A program made the translations under genes and the position numbers. The notes beneath the pieces are model-generated. The model did no database searches. It was not told the origin of the DNA and worked only from the letters and a program-made list of their open reading frames with translations. From Linderina pennispora (taxonomy: Eukaryota; Kickxellomycota; Kickxellomycetes; Kickxellales; Kickxellaceae), in the NCBI RefSeq assembly GCF_002104995.1, contig NW_024468249.1:3100001-3164000 (forward strand): a stretch of DNA of 64,000 nucleotides, written 5' to 3'. The first letter of the stretch is position 1, and each line of letters begins with the position of its first letter. Shown here in pieces: positions 49,734 through 61,200 of this stretch.

Positions 49734-50657
49734 CTACATCGAGCCGATATGCTTGTTGAACCGCTTCTCGCGGTCTCGCGAAGACCGCAGCTTCAGAAAT
49801 CTCGGATCTTTGCGGTTTTGCTGGCAAAACTTGGCAAACGATAGCTTCTTGGACGTGACCTTTTCTTGCAGTAGCTGGTCGAACGGGTCGCCTGCCAGCT
49901 TCGCTGGTCGTGCGGCTGCCTGCTGTTGGCGCCGCTGCGCAATCAGGTCAGTACAGACAGCGTCAAACAGACAGTGTCGCTCCGCGTCAGTGTCGATTAG
50001 CCGGAACCGTGGGTCAGCTGCAATCTTTAGCTGCTCGCTTTCCCAGGTGCCAAATGGATTGAGGCTCGCAGATTTGAGCAGCTCATTGAACTGCGCAAGT
50101 TTGTCATCCTTTGAAACCTTCTCTGCCGCTGGCTCAGCTGGCTCCTCTACTTCAGCATCACTTGCTTCTAATGGCATGTCGTCCATCAGTTCATCGGCCA
50201 TCTGTTCCAGCATCCAGTCGGCATCTTCGGCGTTGAGTTCTGTGTTCTCTGCTTCTACCTCATTTTCTGTGCTAGCCTGGTCCGCGAGCGTTTTTGCCAG
50301 ATCTTCGGGTATATCCCACCTTGATTGCCCAGTTTCTGAGTTGCAGTAGTAAGTACGCCCCTGCTCAGTTAGGACACGGGACCAATCGGTACCTGGAATG
50401 GCCGTCTGAGATTTAGGCTTATCCTGCTTGGCCTTAGCCCTGGCCTGCTCTCGCTGCTGCTCCAGGTGCTCTACTTTCCATTGCTCACCGGTTGTGAGTC
50501 CATCTGTGTCGTCAGCATAGTCGAATGGCCGGTGCCAGGTGCTGATACCGTTAGAGCGCTCGAAAAAGTATATCTCATTCGGCATGTATGGACCACCAGG
50601 CCTGTTGGGTGCACGGAAAACTGCCCATGCGTGCTGTGTTCTTGGTGGCTCGAACAT
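49734..50657 (-). CDS. WW and FF domain protein, Urn1/TCERG1-like splicing factor
   Basis: The product is 307 residues from ATG 50657 (MFEPPRTQHAWAVFRAP); the frame open upstream is leader. A WW-like module is at 8-44 (Trp11, aromatic pair at 30-31, Trp41, Pro44). A clear WW domain is at 92-117 (DWSRVLTEQGRTYYCNSETG, then RWDIP). An acidic stretch follows, then an FF-type helical domain (about 190-245: FNELLKSASLNPFGTWESEQ, then DPRFRLI). The C-terminus is basic and ends SRDREKRFNKHIGSM. This layout matches yeast Urn1 and the FF/WW proteins that link spliceosome and transcription. Some position numbers are approximate. Confidence 0.82.
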   Translation of the reverse strand: MFEPPRTQHAWAVFRAPNRPGGPYMPNEIYFFERSNGISTWHRPFDYADDTDGLTTGEQWKVEHLEQQREQARAKAKQDKPKSQTAIPGTDWSRVLTEQGRTYYCNSETGQSRWDIPEDLAKTLADQASTENEVEAENTELNAEDADWMLEQMADELMDDMPLEASDAEVEEPAEPAAEKVSKDDKLAQFNELLKSASLNPFGTWESEQLKIAADPRFRLIDTDAERHCLFDAVCTDLIAQRRQQQAAARPAKLAGDPFDQLLQEKVTSKKLSFAKFCQQNRKDPRFLKLRSSRDREKRFNKHIGSM

Positions 50658-51361
50658 GAAGAGGATTTTTGAATAGCAAAGAATAAACAAGCGTGTCAGG
50701 TATGCTAGAGAGAACCGAACCAGGATGTCAGATATGCTGATAGGGCCACCATGATTCGTCGCTGTCAGTAACATCTGACCATTGGTAGTTATTAATATGG
50801 GACTGATACATGTTTATATAGCCACTATTATTGACAACAGCTAAATAGCGTTATCAATGAGGTAATTGTGGCAACGCTGTGGTCTGCTGAAACTGCCAGA
50901 TGTCTTCTCTGGCGACGCACGTCATCCTATGCCATTGAGATTTGACTGTGATAGCCAGGCTCCCATGTAAGCAGAATGTCACTCAATGTTGCACAGCTTG
51001 TCTAGCCAAACTGTTGTCCCATCGCAGGAGTTGGCCATGCAGTATGCTGGACAGCTAATATCTTGCACACCGAGCCCCACCACGAACGCGTCTCTTGGTG
51101 TCGTCCAGATGCTGACTCCATGCGGCAAGAACAGCCTCCAGCAAGCAACCAATATCATTGATCATTGATTATGATCTGTAAATCATGCTACATGGCACTC
51201 GTCATCGCGCGGCGAGGGCTGGCTGGCAAATTCGAGCTGGTTGACGCAACACGTAATTGTGCAAGCTCTGCAGCAACTTTTGTCTTGCTGACTTTTCTCC
51301 CTTAACTTCAATTTTATATACACACCACTTCACTTTAAAGCTATTAAAATTCGCAGGAATA
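50658..51361. promoter_or_regulatory. divergent region, Urn1-like and RPT4 genes
   Basis: A TATATAAA-type box on the minus strand near 50813-50818 lies about 155 bp upstream of the Urn1-like ATG. No gene is present. Confidence 0.4.
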
Positions 51362-52625
51362 ATGGACGAGGAACGCGCCAGAGTTTTGAATGTCTACCGC
51401 CGTACGATTGTCGAGCATGGCGACTGGGAAGACAAGGTCAAAGAGGGTAAGTAGCAAACTGCGCCAACTGCTGAAGGCACTGATGCAATTATGCTAGCAC
51501 TGGCTGAATTCGCTTAATGTGTCGTTTCTGCGCTATATAGCTCGCCTGGGCGTCAGGAGGCTCGAGAAGGAGTACGAAAAGTCAGAGGACGACCTGAAGG
51601 CGCTGCAGAGCGCTGGACAGATTGTGGGCGAGGTGTTTAAGCAGCTGGACGAGGACCGTTTCATTGTGAAGTCATCGACAGGGCCGCGCTATGTGGTCGG
51701 GTGCCGGAAGCGGGTGAACAAGGCCGAGCTGAAGCAGGGCTCTCGTGTGTCGCTGGACATGACGACACTGACAATCATGCGCAAGCTGCCTCGTGAGGTC
51801 GACCCCCTCGTATACAACATGAGCGCTGAAAAGCCCGAGGACGTGTCGTTTGCTGGTGTCGGTGGTCTTTCGGAGCAGATCCGCGAGCTGCGCGAGGTCA
51901 TCGAGCTCCCGCTGATGAACCCCGAGCTGTTCCTGCGCGTAGGTGTGAGCCCACCCAAGGGTGTGCTCCTGTACGGTCCACCCGGAACTGGAAAGACGCT
52001 GCTAGCCAAGGCTGTGGCGAACTCGCTGGAGACAAACTTCCTGAAGGTGGTAAGCAGTGCCATTGTGGACAAGTATATTGGCGAGAGCTCGCGCATTGTG
52101 CGTGAGATGTTTGGGTATGCGCGCGACCACGAGCCGTGCATCATCTTCATGGACGAGATCGACGCTATTGGTGGCCGGCGTTTCTCCGAGAGCACATCGG
52201 CGGATCGTGAGATCCAGCGCACGCTGATGGAGCTGCTGAACCAGATGGACGGTTTCGACGTGCTGGGCAAGGTCAAAATGATCATGGCTACGAACCGGCC
52301 CGACACGCTTGATCCGGCTCTGCTGCGCCCAGGCCGCCTGGACCGCAAGATCGAGATCCCGCTGCCCAACGAGCAGGGCCGCACAGAGATCCTCAAGATC
52401 CACGCTGCCGGCATCGCCAAGCATGGCGAGATCGACTATGAGGCCATTGTCAAGCTCAGCGACGAGTTCAATGGTGCCGATCTGCGTAACGTGTGCACTG
52501 AGGCTGGCATGTTTGCCATCCGCGAGGAGCGCGACTATGTCATTCAGGACGACTTCATGAAGGCGGTGCGCAAGGTCGCCGATGCCAAGAAGCTCGAGTC
52601 CAAGCTCGAGTACGAAAAGCTCTAA
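51362..52625 (+). CDS. RPT4: 26S proteasome regulatory ATPase Rpt4
   Basis: Rpt4 is one of six AAA ATPases in the proteasome base, which unfold substrates. Exons 51362-51446 and 51541-52625 are separated by a 94-nt GTAAGT...TATAG intron, giving 389 residues. The short first exon encodes [20 protein letters not shown]. After the join come the coiled coil ([20 protein letters not shown]) and OB-type region ([18 protein letters not shown]). The Walker A GPPGTGKT is at 174-181. [15 protein letters not shown] is Walker B, and [20 protein letters not shown] is the second region of homology. The wording and end ([12 protein letters not shown]) fit Rpt4. The protein is slightly shorter at the N-terminus than in yeast. 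Confidence 0.96.
51447..51540 (+). other. RPT4 intron, 94 nt
   Basis: The donor is GTAAGT and the acceptor TATAG. The split codon G|CT gives Ala29 and joins KVKE to [12 protein letters not shown]. Confidence 0.93.
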
Positions 52626-54443
52626 GTGCCATTCTCACTCTTTGTCAACAAGTTGTTTTTACATTTCCTGCTCTGCGAACAAGGCTGTTGTGCCTCAGTA
52701 GATGGTGACTCTTCCCTAGTCAGCAGTATTATTCGCCCATCATGGTAGCGTACGAGAATGGTCTTATCCAACAAACCGATAGCCTTTCCTTGTATGAAGT
52801 GCGGGTGGGAGTGGCCAAATCAAAAATGAGTCTCTCTCCCTGCCATTCACCTCCACTGGTGCCCTGTTTACTAATGGCTGAAGCGAAAACATACCATTGA
52901 GGCGAAATGTGTAGAGGGTACTATGACGCGGGTGTATGCACAAAAATGAAACACATAACCATGTGCGTGGGATCATCGAACCTGGTCTAGCTTGGCAGCC
53001 TGCAGGGCACGACACATACTTTTTGTTAGCCCCATGTCATTTTTGCCTTGCTCACAACCGATGCACATTCGATTTGACAGGGGCGTGTAGTAGGACAGGG
53101 GCCCAATGTGCACCATCTGTTTGCCTACACTTTGTTACCAGCGACACATCATACGGAAGGCACCCGGCAATTGGCAGCAGCCCTAGTACAAGGGCGGCAG
53201 GCGGGGGGAGGCGAAAGTAGTCTGTACAAAATCGATCGCTAATCTTGTACAGATGGCGAAATATCCGGTGCAGTGGGTGTGGAATGCGAGCGACATGCAC
53301 GCCACAGGGCGGTTGCCGCGTAAACGCAAATCATCCGAACCTTGCGGATTTCAGAGAAGGGCAAAACTGGCGGCTGCCAACACGGAAGGCATCAGCCCAA
53401 GGCCCCTTAATCCACCTCCCCGTTTCTAGCCTCCGAACGCGATTTGTGAAAGCAGGATTGCCATCATGTATCTGTTGATGGGGGAGGCTGAGAGCACAAG
53501 CCAGTGCGGCTCTGAGTATGACCGAGGGGCTGAGAGGGCGGGGATGGGAAGAGACGATGACTGTTGCACAGTGTCAGCCAATTTAAACAGAATGCGGCTG
53601 AAGGAGGACCACTCTTGGGCTTGGCGTGTGGAGTGACGGCGAGCAGGCATAGTTTTTTGTGGTGTTATTCTTCGGCACACCTTGCTGCGATCGGGTGAGC
53701 CCGACGCCTGGCCAGTCATAATCAATGGAAGCAGGGTTTATTCGCTCAGTGCTACTCGATTTCTGGGGCCGAGAGAGGGTTGCATACGAAAATAGAAAAG
53801 CCTTGCCCTCCTCATGCGCTATTTGGGATGCTCCCACCCCTCGCTACACTTGCACTCTTGGGCCATTTGTCGACGACTGGCTGTAGTGAATAATCAGCGA
53901 AGAGAAAGAAGCATCATCGTCACAACTGCCCCTTAGCTGGCCCAAACTACCTGCCTCTTTCGGCTTGGGGTTTTCTTTTGCCAGCCTTTATTCCCTTGTA
54001 TTTCGAGAGGCATAGAATACCCGCTCCTCCCAAAGATAGGGGAGGTAGGTGCGACAAGTTAGACAGAGAGTGTGAAAATTTGCGGGTGGTGTGTGTTTTT
54101 ATCTTTGCTCCTTTTCGTGCATTGGCGAACATTGGACCTGAAGATTCCAGTGGACATAAACACTCACTGGTGGGGAGACCCAGCAGCACAGCTCATGCTG
54201 GATCCGCTCCCCTGTAGACGTACCGTTATAAATCAGTCGGCCATAAAGGCCCTATCTTTCCTCGCCTTCCCGACTTGAGCGTTTTCTTTATTCATCGATA
54301 TCTGCTTTATTTTTCTTTTGTAATTGTTTCGGTCTTGCTGCATATTTACAGCAACATCTACGATATCAAGTCACTGTAGCCTCGTTTGTTCGCCTGCCAC
54401 CCAACACCTTTCACTGTCCATTCCCGTTTTACCAACAGAACCC
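52626..54443. other. gene-poor spacer and Myb-like gene promoter
   Basis: Short domain-free frames occur on both strands. A TATAAAT-like box near 54228 and a pyrimidine-rich leader precede the ATG at 54444. No other feature is supported. Confidence 0.45.
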
Positions 54444-56421
54444 ATGACAAGGTCGCAGAAAGGTACCTCTCGGCAGAATAAAAAAACAGCATTGCCATAG
54501 CCGGTGAATCTCCGATCGATCACTTACATTAATTGCAAGACATTTGCTAGATAAATCCAAGGGCGCCAAGGAAGGCCATGTGCCAACCAAATACGACAAG
54601 TGGACGCACGAGGAGAGCGAAAAGATGCTCGACTACCTCTGCCGGCCCGAGAACCTGCGGGTGTTCCTCTACAACAAAAACTACTGCTACAACCAGATCA
54701 GCGAGCATATCCTGCGCGACCGGTCGGCGGGCCAGATCAAGAACAAGCTCGCCAGCCTCGAGAACCGCTACAAGAAGGCACAGCGGCAATTTCAAAAGTG
54801 GCTCGAGGTCCGCTCACTTGAGGCCGACGCCATGACATCCGCGCAGAAAAAGGAGGCTTACGACTGCTTTGATCCGCCTGTTCCCGAGTTCCCGCATCTG
54901 GACACGGTGTTTAAGGCGAAGCCAACCCGGCTCAGAGTCAGCCTGCTCAGCCTCGAGACCACAGGCCAGCAGCCAACGATTGACGCAGCCAGCGTTGCCA
55001 TGCAGAGCAAGAAGCGCCGCATTGACGACATGGATGGCACAGGGTTCCTGCAAAGCCCCACGTTCAGCGTGCGTCGCCACACAGAGGGCGAGCTTAGAGG
55101 CCTGCCACGCCCGCCCACCTGCTCTGGTCCAGCCGACAGTACAACAGTAGATGCCGTCGGTTCCACCAATCACAGCGGACTTCGGTCGGGAAACAGCCAG
55201 TTGCCGCTGATGCCGCCCTCTGTCTCTACCGAGACAACCATTACCGCCGATAGCGGCAGGCCCATGAGCCGTGCCTACAGTCGCCAGGACAGTAACATCT
55301 CAGGGCTATCGCCGTCGCCGTCCAACTTCCTGTCGCCACTCAGTGGCTGGGCCATGGGCCAGAGCTCGCGCAAGACCTCTTACCATGAAAGCAACAGATT
55401 CTTGAGCCTGTCGCCTCGGCTGCCAATCGACCAGCGGCGTAATTCCATCGCTGCCATCGTCCATGCACCGAACAGCCTCATGGCTGGCCAGCAGCCGGCA
55501 GGCAGTGCTAGCGGAGACACACACCGCAACTCCGATGCCTCCTCGGCGACGACAAGGATCGAGCATGTGTCGACTCTGGCGAACCGGTCACTTGGCCCAG
55601 AAGAGATCACACTGCATAGCCGCGAGCTGATGATCCGCGAGCGCGAGCAAGAGCACCAGCACCGGCTGGATCTGATGCGGCAGCAGCACGAGTACCAAAT
55701 CAACATGGCGCAGATTGCGCTGCGGCAGCGCGAGCTTGCGGTACGTGAAAAGGAAGCTGACCTGGCGTTCCAGTCGTTTGCGACGAGCCAGGCGCCGCTG
55801 GGAATGCCCAGGCGTGCTAGCTTTGCTCCCTCGCTTGAGTGCTACCGCATTGGCAGCCCGATGAGACCCAAACAGACGGCGTTCCGTGGCACGCGCCACA
55901 TGTCGTTCCAGGCAGATACCAGCACGCCACTGATCAACGTCACTGCGCCCCAGGCTGCCACTCTGCCGTCGCCGGCAGAGACCAGTGACCGTGCCAAGGC
56001 AGATACCAGCAGCAGCGATGCAAGCGATCGGTCGGCCACAGACCTACTGAATCTGCCTTCGGACGATCTGCTGAAATACAGGACCACAGCAACCCCCGAG
56101 GACCAACAGCCGCACCACTCAGCTGCTTCGCAGCAAGACTCCCCGTCACATTATACCATGCCTGTCCAGCACAACTACGTCCTGTCGTCATTGGCTCCTG
56201 CACCTGGTGGCAGCAGTGCCGCCCCTGGTGAGATGCTGTTGATAGCCCCGCCCACGGCTCATGTATACGGTAGCAGTGATACCCTTCACAGTGCGCTGTC
56301 GTCGTCAACCGTCCATACGCCGGGTACTGTGACGACAGTGGCGCCAGCCGACCAGCTTCCCTATGCGTCGAAGCCCATTGAGTCACAGTACACTCAATCA
56401 CTGCGTTCCTCACACAATTAA
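54444..56421 (+). CDS. Myb/SANT-like DNA-binding protein
   Basis: Exons 54444-54462 and 54551-56421 are joined across an 88-nt GTACCT...GCTAG intron, giving 629 residues that start MTRSQKDKSKGAKEGH. This provides a normal ATG, which the second exon alone lacks. Residues about 20-90 form a Myb/SANT-like DNA-binding domain (KYDKWTHEESEKMLDYLCRP, then CYNQISEHILRDRSAGQIKNK). The middle is Ser/Pro-rich and disordered. A coiled coil follows at about 390-430 (SRELMIREREQEHQHRLDLM, then ALRQRELAVREKEADLAF), which suggests dimerisation. The C-terminus is Ser/Thr/Pro-rich and may be a transactivation or repression region. Targets are unknown. Confidence 0.82.
54463..54550 (+). other. intron of Myb/SANT-like gene, 88 nt
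   Basis: The donor is GTACCT and the acceptor GCTAG. The split codon G|AT gives Asp. The intron removes the need for the TTG start. Confidence 0.8.
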
Positions 56422-56682
56422 ACTGCTACATCTTTTTCCTGCTCTCTATCAGTCTGCTTCTAATGGCCGGATACCGGCCCGAAAGAGAAGAAACCTCAAC
56501 CTGTGGAATTTCACTTGGCTGCTCTAGCTAATGTAGTTTAGAGTTTATTGCCGGCAATTATTAAGAGCTGAGAGAAAATATGAGATCGGAAGGGGACTAG
56601 ATAGAGGTAGGTGAAGAGGGGAGGCTACCAGTATGTGAGGGACGGGGGGCCGATTAGACCCAGGGGGGGCTTGAGGAGAAAC

Positions 56683-57345
56683 TTAGGCCTGGTTCTGGAC
56701 AATGCTGGCGTTCTGCTCCTGGTTGTGGTGGTGGCCACCGGCGTAGCCAACAGGGTAGGCAGCCGGGTAACCGACCGGGTGGGCAACCGGGTAAGCGACA
56801 GGGTAGGCGACGGGGTGGGGGACGGCAATGGGGCGAGGAACAGCAACAGGGTAGGCAACAGGGCGAGGGACGGCGACCGGGTAACCAACAGGGCGAGCAA
56901 CCGGGAAGTCGACGGGCTGGGGGACGCCGTAGCCAACAGGCTCACCACCGTAGCCGCCACGCTTGGCAAAGCCGTGGGGACCGAACGAGCCAGGGAAGCC
57001 ACCGGGGAAACCGCCAGCGAACAGGTCACCGATCTGGTTGCCCTGGCCGTTGTTGGTAAGACCAGTGTTGCCCGAAACAGCCGACTGGAGCGGGTTGGTG
57101 GTGATCTGGTTGGTGTTGGCAGTGTTCGAGACGCCCTTGCTGACGGTCGTGCCAGAGTTGCCCGAGATCACGGCGCCATCGTTCGAGCTCGAGTCGAACA
57201 CCGAGCCAAGAGCCTGCCAGCCGTTGTTGACATTGGGGGCGGAGATAGCGTTCGAGCCAGAGTCAACAGCCGGTCCAAAGGAGGCACCGGATTCCTGAGC
57301 GGCAACGACGGAGGCGGCAACAAGGAGGGCAGTGAAGAACTTCAT
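56683..57345 (-). CDS. secreted pro-protein with PV/YP repeats
   Basis: The product is 220 residues from ATG 57345, where a signal peptide begins (MKFFTALLVAASVVAAQ). Residues 17-127 are Asn/Gly/Ser-rich with SGNTG-type repeats. A Lys128-Arg129 pair would be a Kex2 site. After it, the mature part is built of PVAYPVAVPRP-type repeats (about 20 PV/YP pairs), which gives an extended Pro/Val/Tyr-rich chain, then a GGHHHNQEQNA end. The repeat is also striking at DNA level, 56710-56950. It is probably a wall or matrix protein. A TATA-like motif (TTATATA) is at 57518-57524, about 173 bp upstream. Confidence 0.75.
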   Translation of the reverse strand: MKFFTALLVAASVVAAQESGASFGPAVDSGSNAISAPNVNNGWQALGSVFDSSSNDGAVISGNSGTTVSKGVSNTANTNQITTNPLQSAVSGNTGLTNNGQGNQIGDLFAGGFPGGFPGSFGPHGFAKRGGYGGEPVGYGVPQPVDFPVARPVGYPVAVPRPVAYPVAVPRPIAVPHPVAYPVAYPVAHPVGYPAAYPVGYAGGHHHNQEQNASIVQNQA

Positions 57346-58232
57346 TTTAAAATGGATGTTGTGGTTGTCGGGGGGGTTGAAAAATGAGCGTAGGAGCTGG
57401 CTTGCTGCTGGGGTGCTGCTGAGGAAATTGACTAGGCAATGGGGGATGACGCTAAAAGACAAGAGACCTTGAGAGGAGCTTAGAGATTCAGTCTGGACCT
57501 GCCTGGACATATGGACCTTATATACAAGATCGACTCCTGGGTTCCTTACCAGCATCTCTTTCAATCCAACGGTCTTGACAGTCATCCACAATGCCCCTTG
57601 GACGGAAGCGGCCCAATGGCGACATCATGCCAGCTCTCCATGTCGCTGCCAGTGCTCAGCAGAGGTCGCTGGTATCACAAGGCTGGGACCGCCAAGATGG
57701 CAAGCCTCATATTGTGTCAAGGAAAATATGCCGTGAGTTGCCACAGATCAGTCGAAAGAAAAAAAAAAAAAACCGGAAGCATGATGGTTCGTTAATATAT
57801 TCAATGTATCCATTTATGCACACTATTCCTAAATCGTTATATTCAATAATACAGTATTCTGGCCAGCCATCGTGCTATTCTCCATATTTCTCAGCGTCCA
57901 AGCGAAATACAAGGAAGCGAAGCTCTTTGAGCATGGTGCGGCTTTGACGAAGAAAAAAGCATCCTTGAATGGAAGCCTTTGTGCTGTCAGTGAGCCCGCA
58001 TCTGACCTCCGCATTTATCATATTCGCTAATTTCTGGCCCGCCCCGCTGACTTCTCCGGGTACTTTCCGTGTGCGCGCCACCAAAGTTGCAGCAGTGCAC
58101 AAGTTGGGATATAGTGCATTGACACTGCACTGGGTGGGTCGTGCTGGTCACATAAAGCCTCTTGGCGAGGAAAAAACAATATCCACAAGCACCACCAGCG
58201 AAAATGGGAAGCATCCCGTTTATTTCTTTATC
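57346..58232. other. intergenic with secreted-repeat promoter
   Basis: The promoter of the repeat protein lies at the left. A poly-A run is at about 57757-57771. No gene is supported. Confidence 0.45.
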
Positions 58233-61200
58233 CTAGGGGCATTCTTTGCTAGTGTCTGAGTCCCTGGTATAGTGCAGCTGTGACGCTTTCTTTCTTGTCA
58301 AGAGGTGAACTGAAGCGTCAGTAAGGCTCTGTGCGCCTTCGCTGGTGACAGCACCGGCCAGTTGCGCTGCGGTATCGCTGTCAAGGCTGAACAAGACCAG
58401 CGCCACCAACGGTTTGCGACAGGCCATTGCAACGGACTGGTCGAAATAGTACGCACTCCAATTGTCAGCAACCATGCTCGCCAGAGCCTCCAAGGCAGAG
58501 CCTGTGGGAAGCTGCAGCGCCTGGACACGGTCAGCAAAGAACCACAGCAGCAGCGAGACCACAGGCCGCACCGCATAGTAATTTGCCAGATCCAGCACCT
58601 GGACCAGCCCGTCAGTCGGATATTGTTTGCTGAGCACCGACGACATTTGGCCAAGCAGAATACGCAACTGCGTCGTTTTCGCTGAGAGAACCATCAGGTG
58701 GAATATCCTAAACAGGGACACCAACGGATGGGCGCCGCACTGCAGCTGCACGCACCGTATGCCGTCGCTTGTTTTCTGTGACTCGGCAAAGCTTCCCATG
58801 AGCATTGCGTCGAAAACCGGCGACGCCGTCGTCAGAAGCTGCAGAGACGTCACGACCGAATTGTCCGTGCTGTCTGAATCGTCCCCACACAACCGGATTG
58901 TGTTTGAATCGGCACCCGTGCTGGCGACAACAGCAGCCAGCTGCGGTATATGCGGCCGCATCGCGCTGAGCTCGGCACCCATGTTGCGCTCCAGAACTTC
59001 GAGGTTCGTGCTCAGATTCGCCAGGATTGTACGGCGCTGGCGCCAGACAAAGAAGCTTAGCGCGCCCGCACACCGCTCGCGCTGCTGCCTGCTGCCGTCA
59101 AACGTGCCAGCAAGAAGCGTGCGCGCCACGGCCTCTACAGTGTCTGCCAGATTGTCGAGATTGTCGTCCTGCCTGCTGTCAGCGATGTCGGGGAGAACAA
59201 GTGCTGCGAATTCGCAGGTATCCAGCAGGCTTGCCGATTGGCTGCCGCCGTTCCTGGGGGCAGTGGCTGAGGCAGTGGCTGAGGCAGTGGCTGAACAGGG
59301 CATATGGATCGGAACATACGCCGCAATATCATCACACACCAAAGAGCACCCAGCTTCGATATAGTGCCGGTAGGGCATGAACTGCGAGTATAGCGATCTG
59401 AGTGATACCAGCTTGCCAGCAAGATTCGTCAGCACCGCTTGGTCATCGTGCGTGGGATCGGTTCCAGAGGCCAGAGCAGTGTAGCCTGCCGTGCTGGCCC
59501 GCGGACCGAATACCATTGGGACAGCAAGGCCCCTCAGGCTCCCTGCATATTGAGTCCACAGCCACCCGAGTATCTGGTCGGTATAGTACTCATGAATCGG
59601 GCGCTTCCTTGTGGCGCCCGTGTTCGGTTGTGTCGAGTCTCGCAGCAGCTGGCCAACCAGATCGTCCTCACCACCCACATTCTCGCTGTCCATGTCGGGA
59701 ATTGCAACCAAGTCTGCCTCGTCCTCGGCAAACACCACTGTGCTATCAGCCATGCTGACCAATGCCTTCATGGCATCAGAAAACCTCTGTGGTAGGTTGC
59801 TACTGGTTAGCCAGCACCGCAGACTCGTGGCATACTCGGCGATCAATCTCGGGTGCGTGAAATCGCTGCTGAATACATGGTGGTTGAGCATGCGACGGAG
59901 AAACAGCACCGAGTCATTGGCAATTCCATAGATATCTCTGCTAACGCGCGCAGTACCTATATCGCTGTCTTCTGTGTCGCGCCTGAGCAGCTCGACTGAG
60001 AGTGGCAGCTTGCACGCAAGCAAGTAGACGATATTGACCATGGGACTCGGTCGATCTGGGTGCCTGAAGGAGCGCAGCCAGCCAGTCAGTTTGTTGAAGC
60101 CCGGGGAACTGCCAAGGACTTCTGGGAACGGCTGTTTGATGAGGTGCCGCATAGTGTCCGTGTCGGCTCGGAGTGTTGAATACCAGGATGTCAGGTGTGC
60201 GAGCAGAATGCTGGCCATCCGCAGCTGGCCGGCAGGAACTGCAGGGTCGCTTGCAAGATCGACTAGACAGCGCACGCTGGCAGCCAGCGCGAGCAGCCAC
60301 CAGAACTCAAACTCCAGTCTCGTAGGATCCGACGCAGCTGTGGCCACCAAGCAGCCTAAGCGCGAACGCAGAAGGCTGTGACTGAACGCAGTACCGATCA
60401 TGTCGAGCCAGATCTGCGACATGCGCACAGCCTCTGGCTTGTCCAGTATCTGGCCGCTGCGAGTACACTCGACGAAGCGCTCCAGAACATGCGGGTCAAG
60501 CAAAAGCTTTCCAACCCCAGTGTCCAGTGCCTCGATCATCAGGGTCTCTGATGACCGGGGGCTACGTTCACGAATGTGCAGCTGTGGCAATCGAATGTGA
60601 CCCAGGTCGCTGGCAGAGAGGTATGCGGGCACCCCTAGAATGCTCCCTAGTGCTTGCATTGCAGACAGCGACAGTCGCCAAAAATGATCGGCTCCCAGAT
60701 GCGCATGTAGTGTGCGGGCTGCCTCGATAGCTGCTGGGCTGGTCACCACCAGGCATCTCTTCAGTATCAGCTCATAGTCGTCGACAATCAGCCAGCCTGA
60801 TATCGCCGCCATCAGGCAAACAACCACAGCTACTGCATCCTTGCATGTGCTTTCGCCGATATGTACTACTGGCACCCGCTGCAAGCGAGTCCAGTCGGTC
60901 GCTGATCGATGGGGCCGTGCATGCTCGCCGACCACCCTGATCTTGACCGGCGCTTGGTTCTTCAGAATGTGCTCTTGTCGATGTGCATTCAGCCGCGCAG
61001 CAACTGCAAACGAGTGGATCCAGTCCAGTGCTATCTGCAATGCCGATACCACCAGTGGCCGAGTAGAATCGTCGGCATCTGCAACTGAGGTTGCGAGCAA
61101 GCTAATTGCAGCAAACACTTTGGCAAGCGTACCCTCGGTCTCAGACTCCTCCAGTGCCTCCCGCTGCTGCTCCTCCATGTCTGTCGGCATCAGCTTCGGT

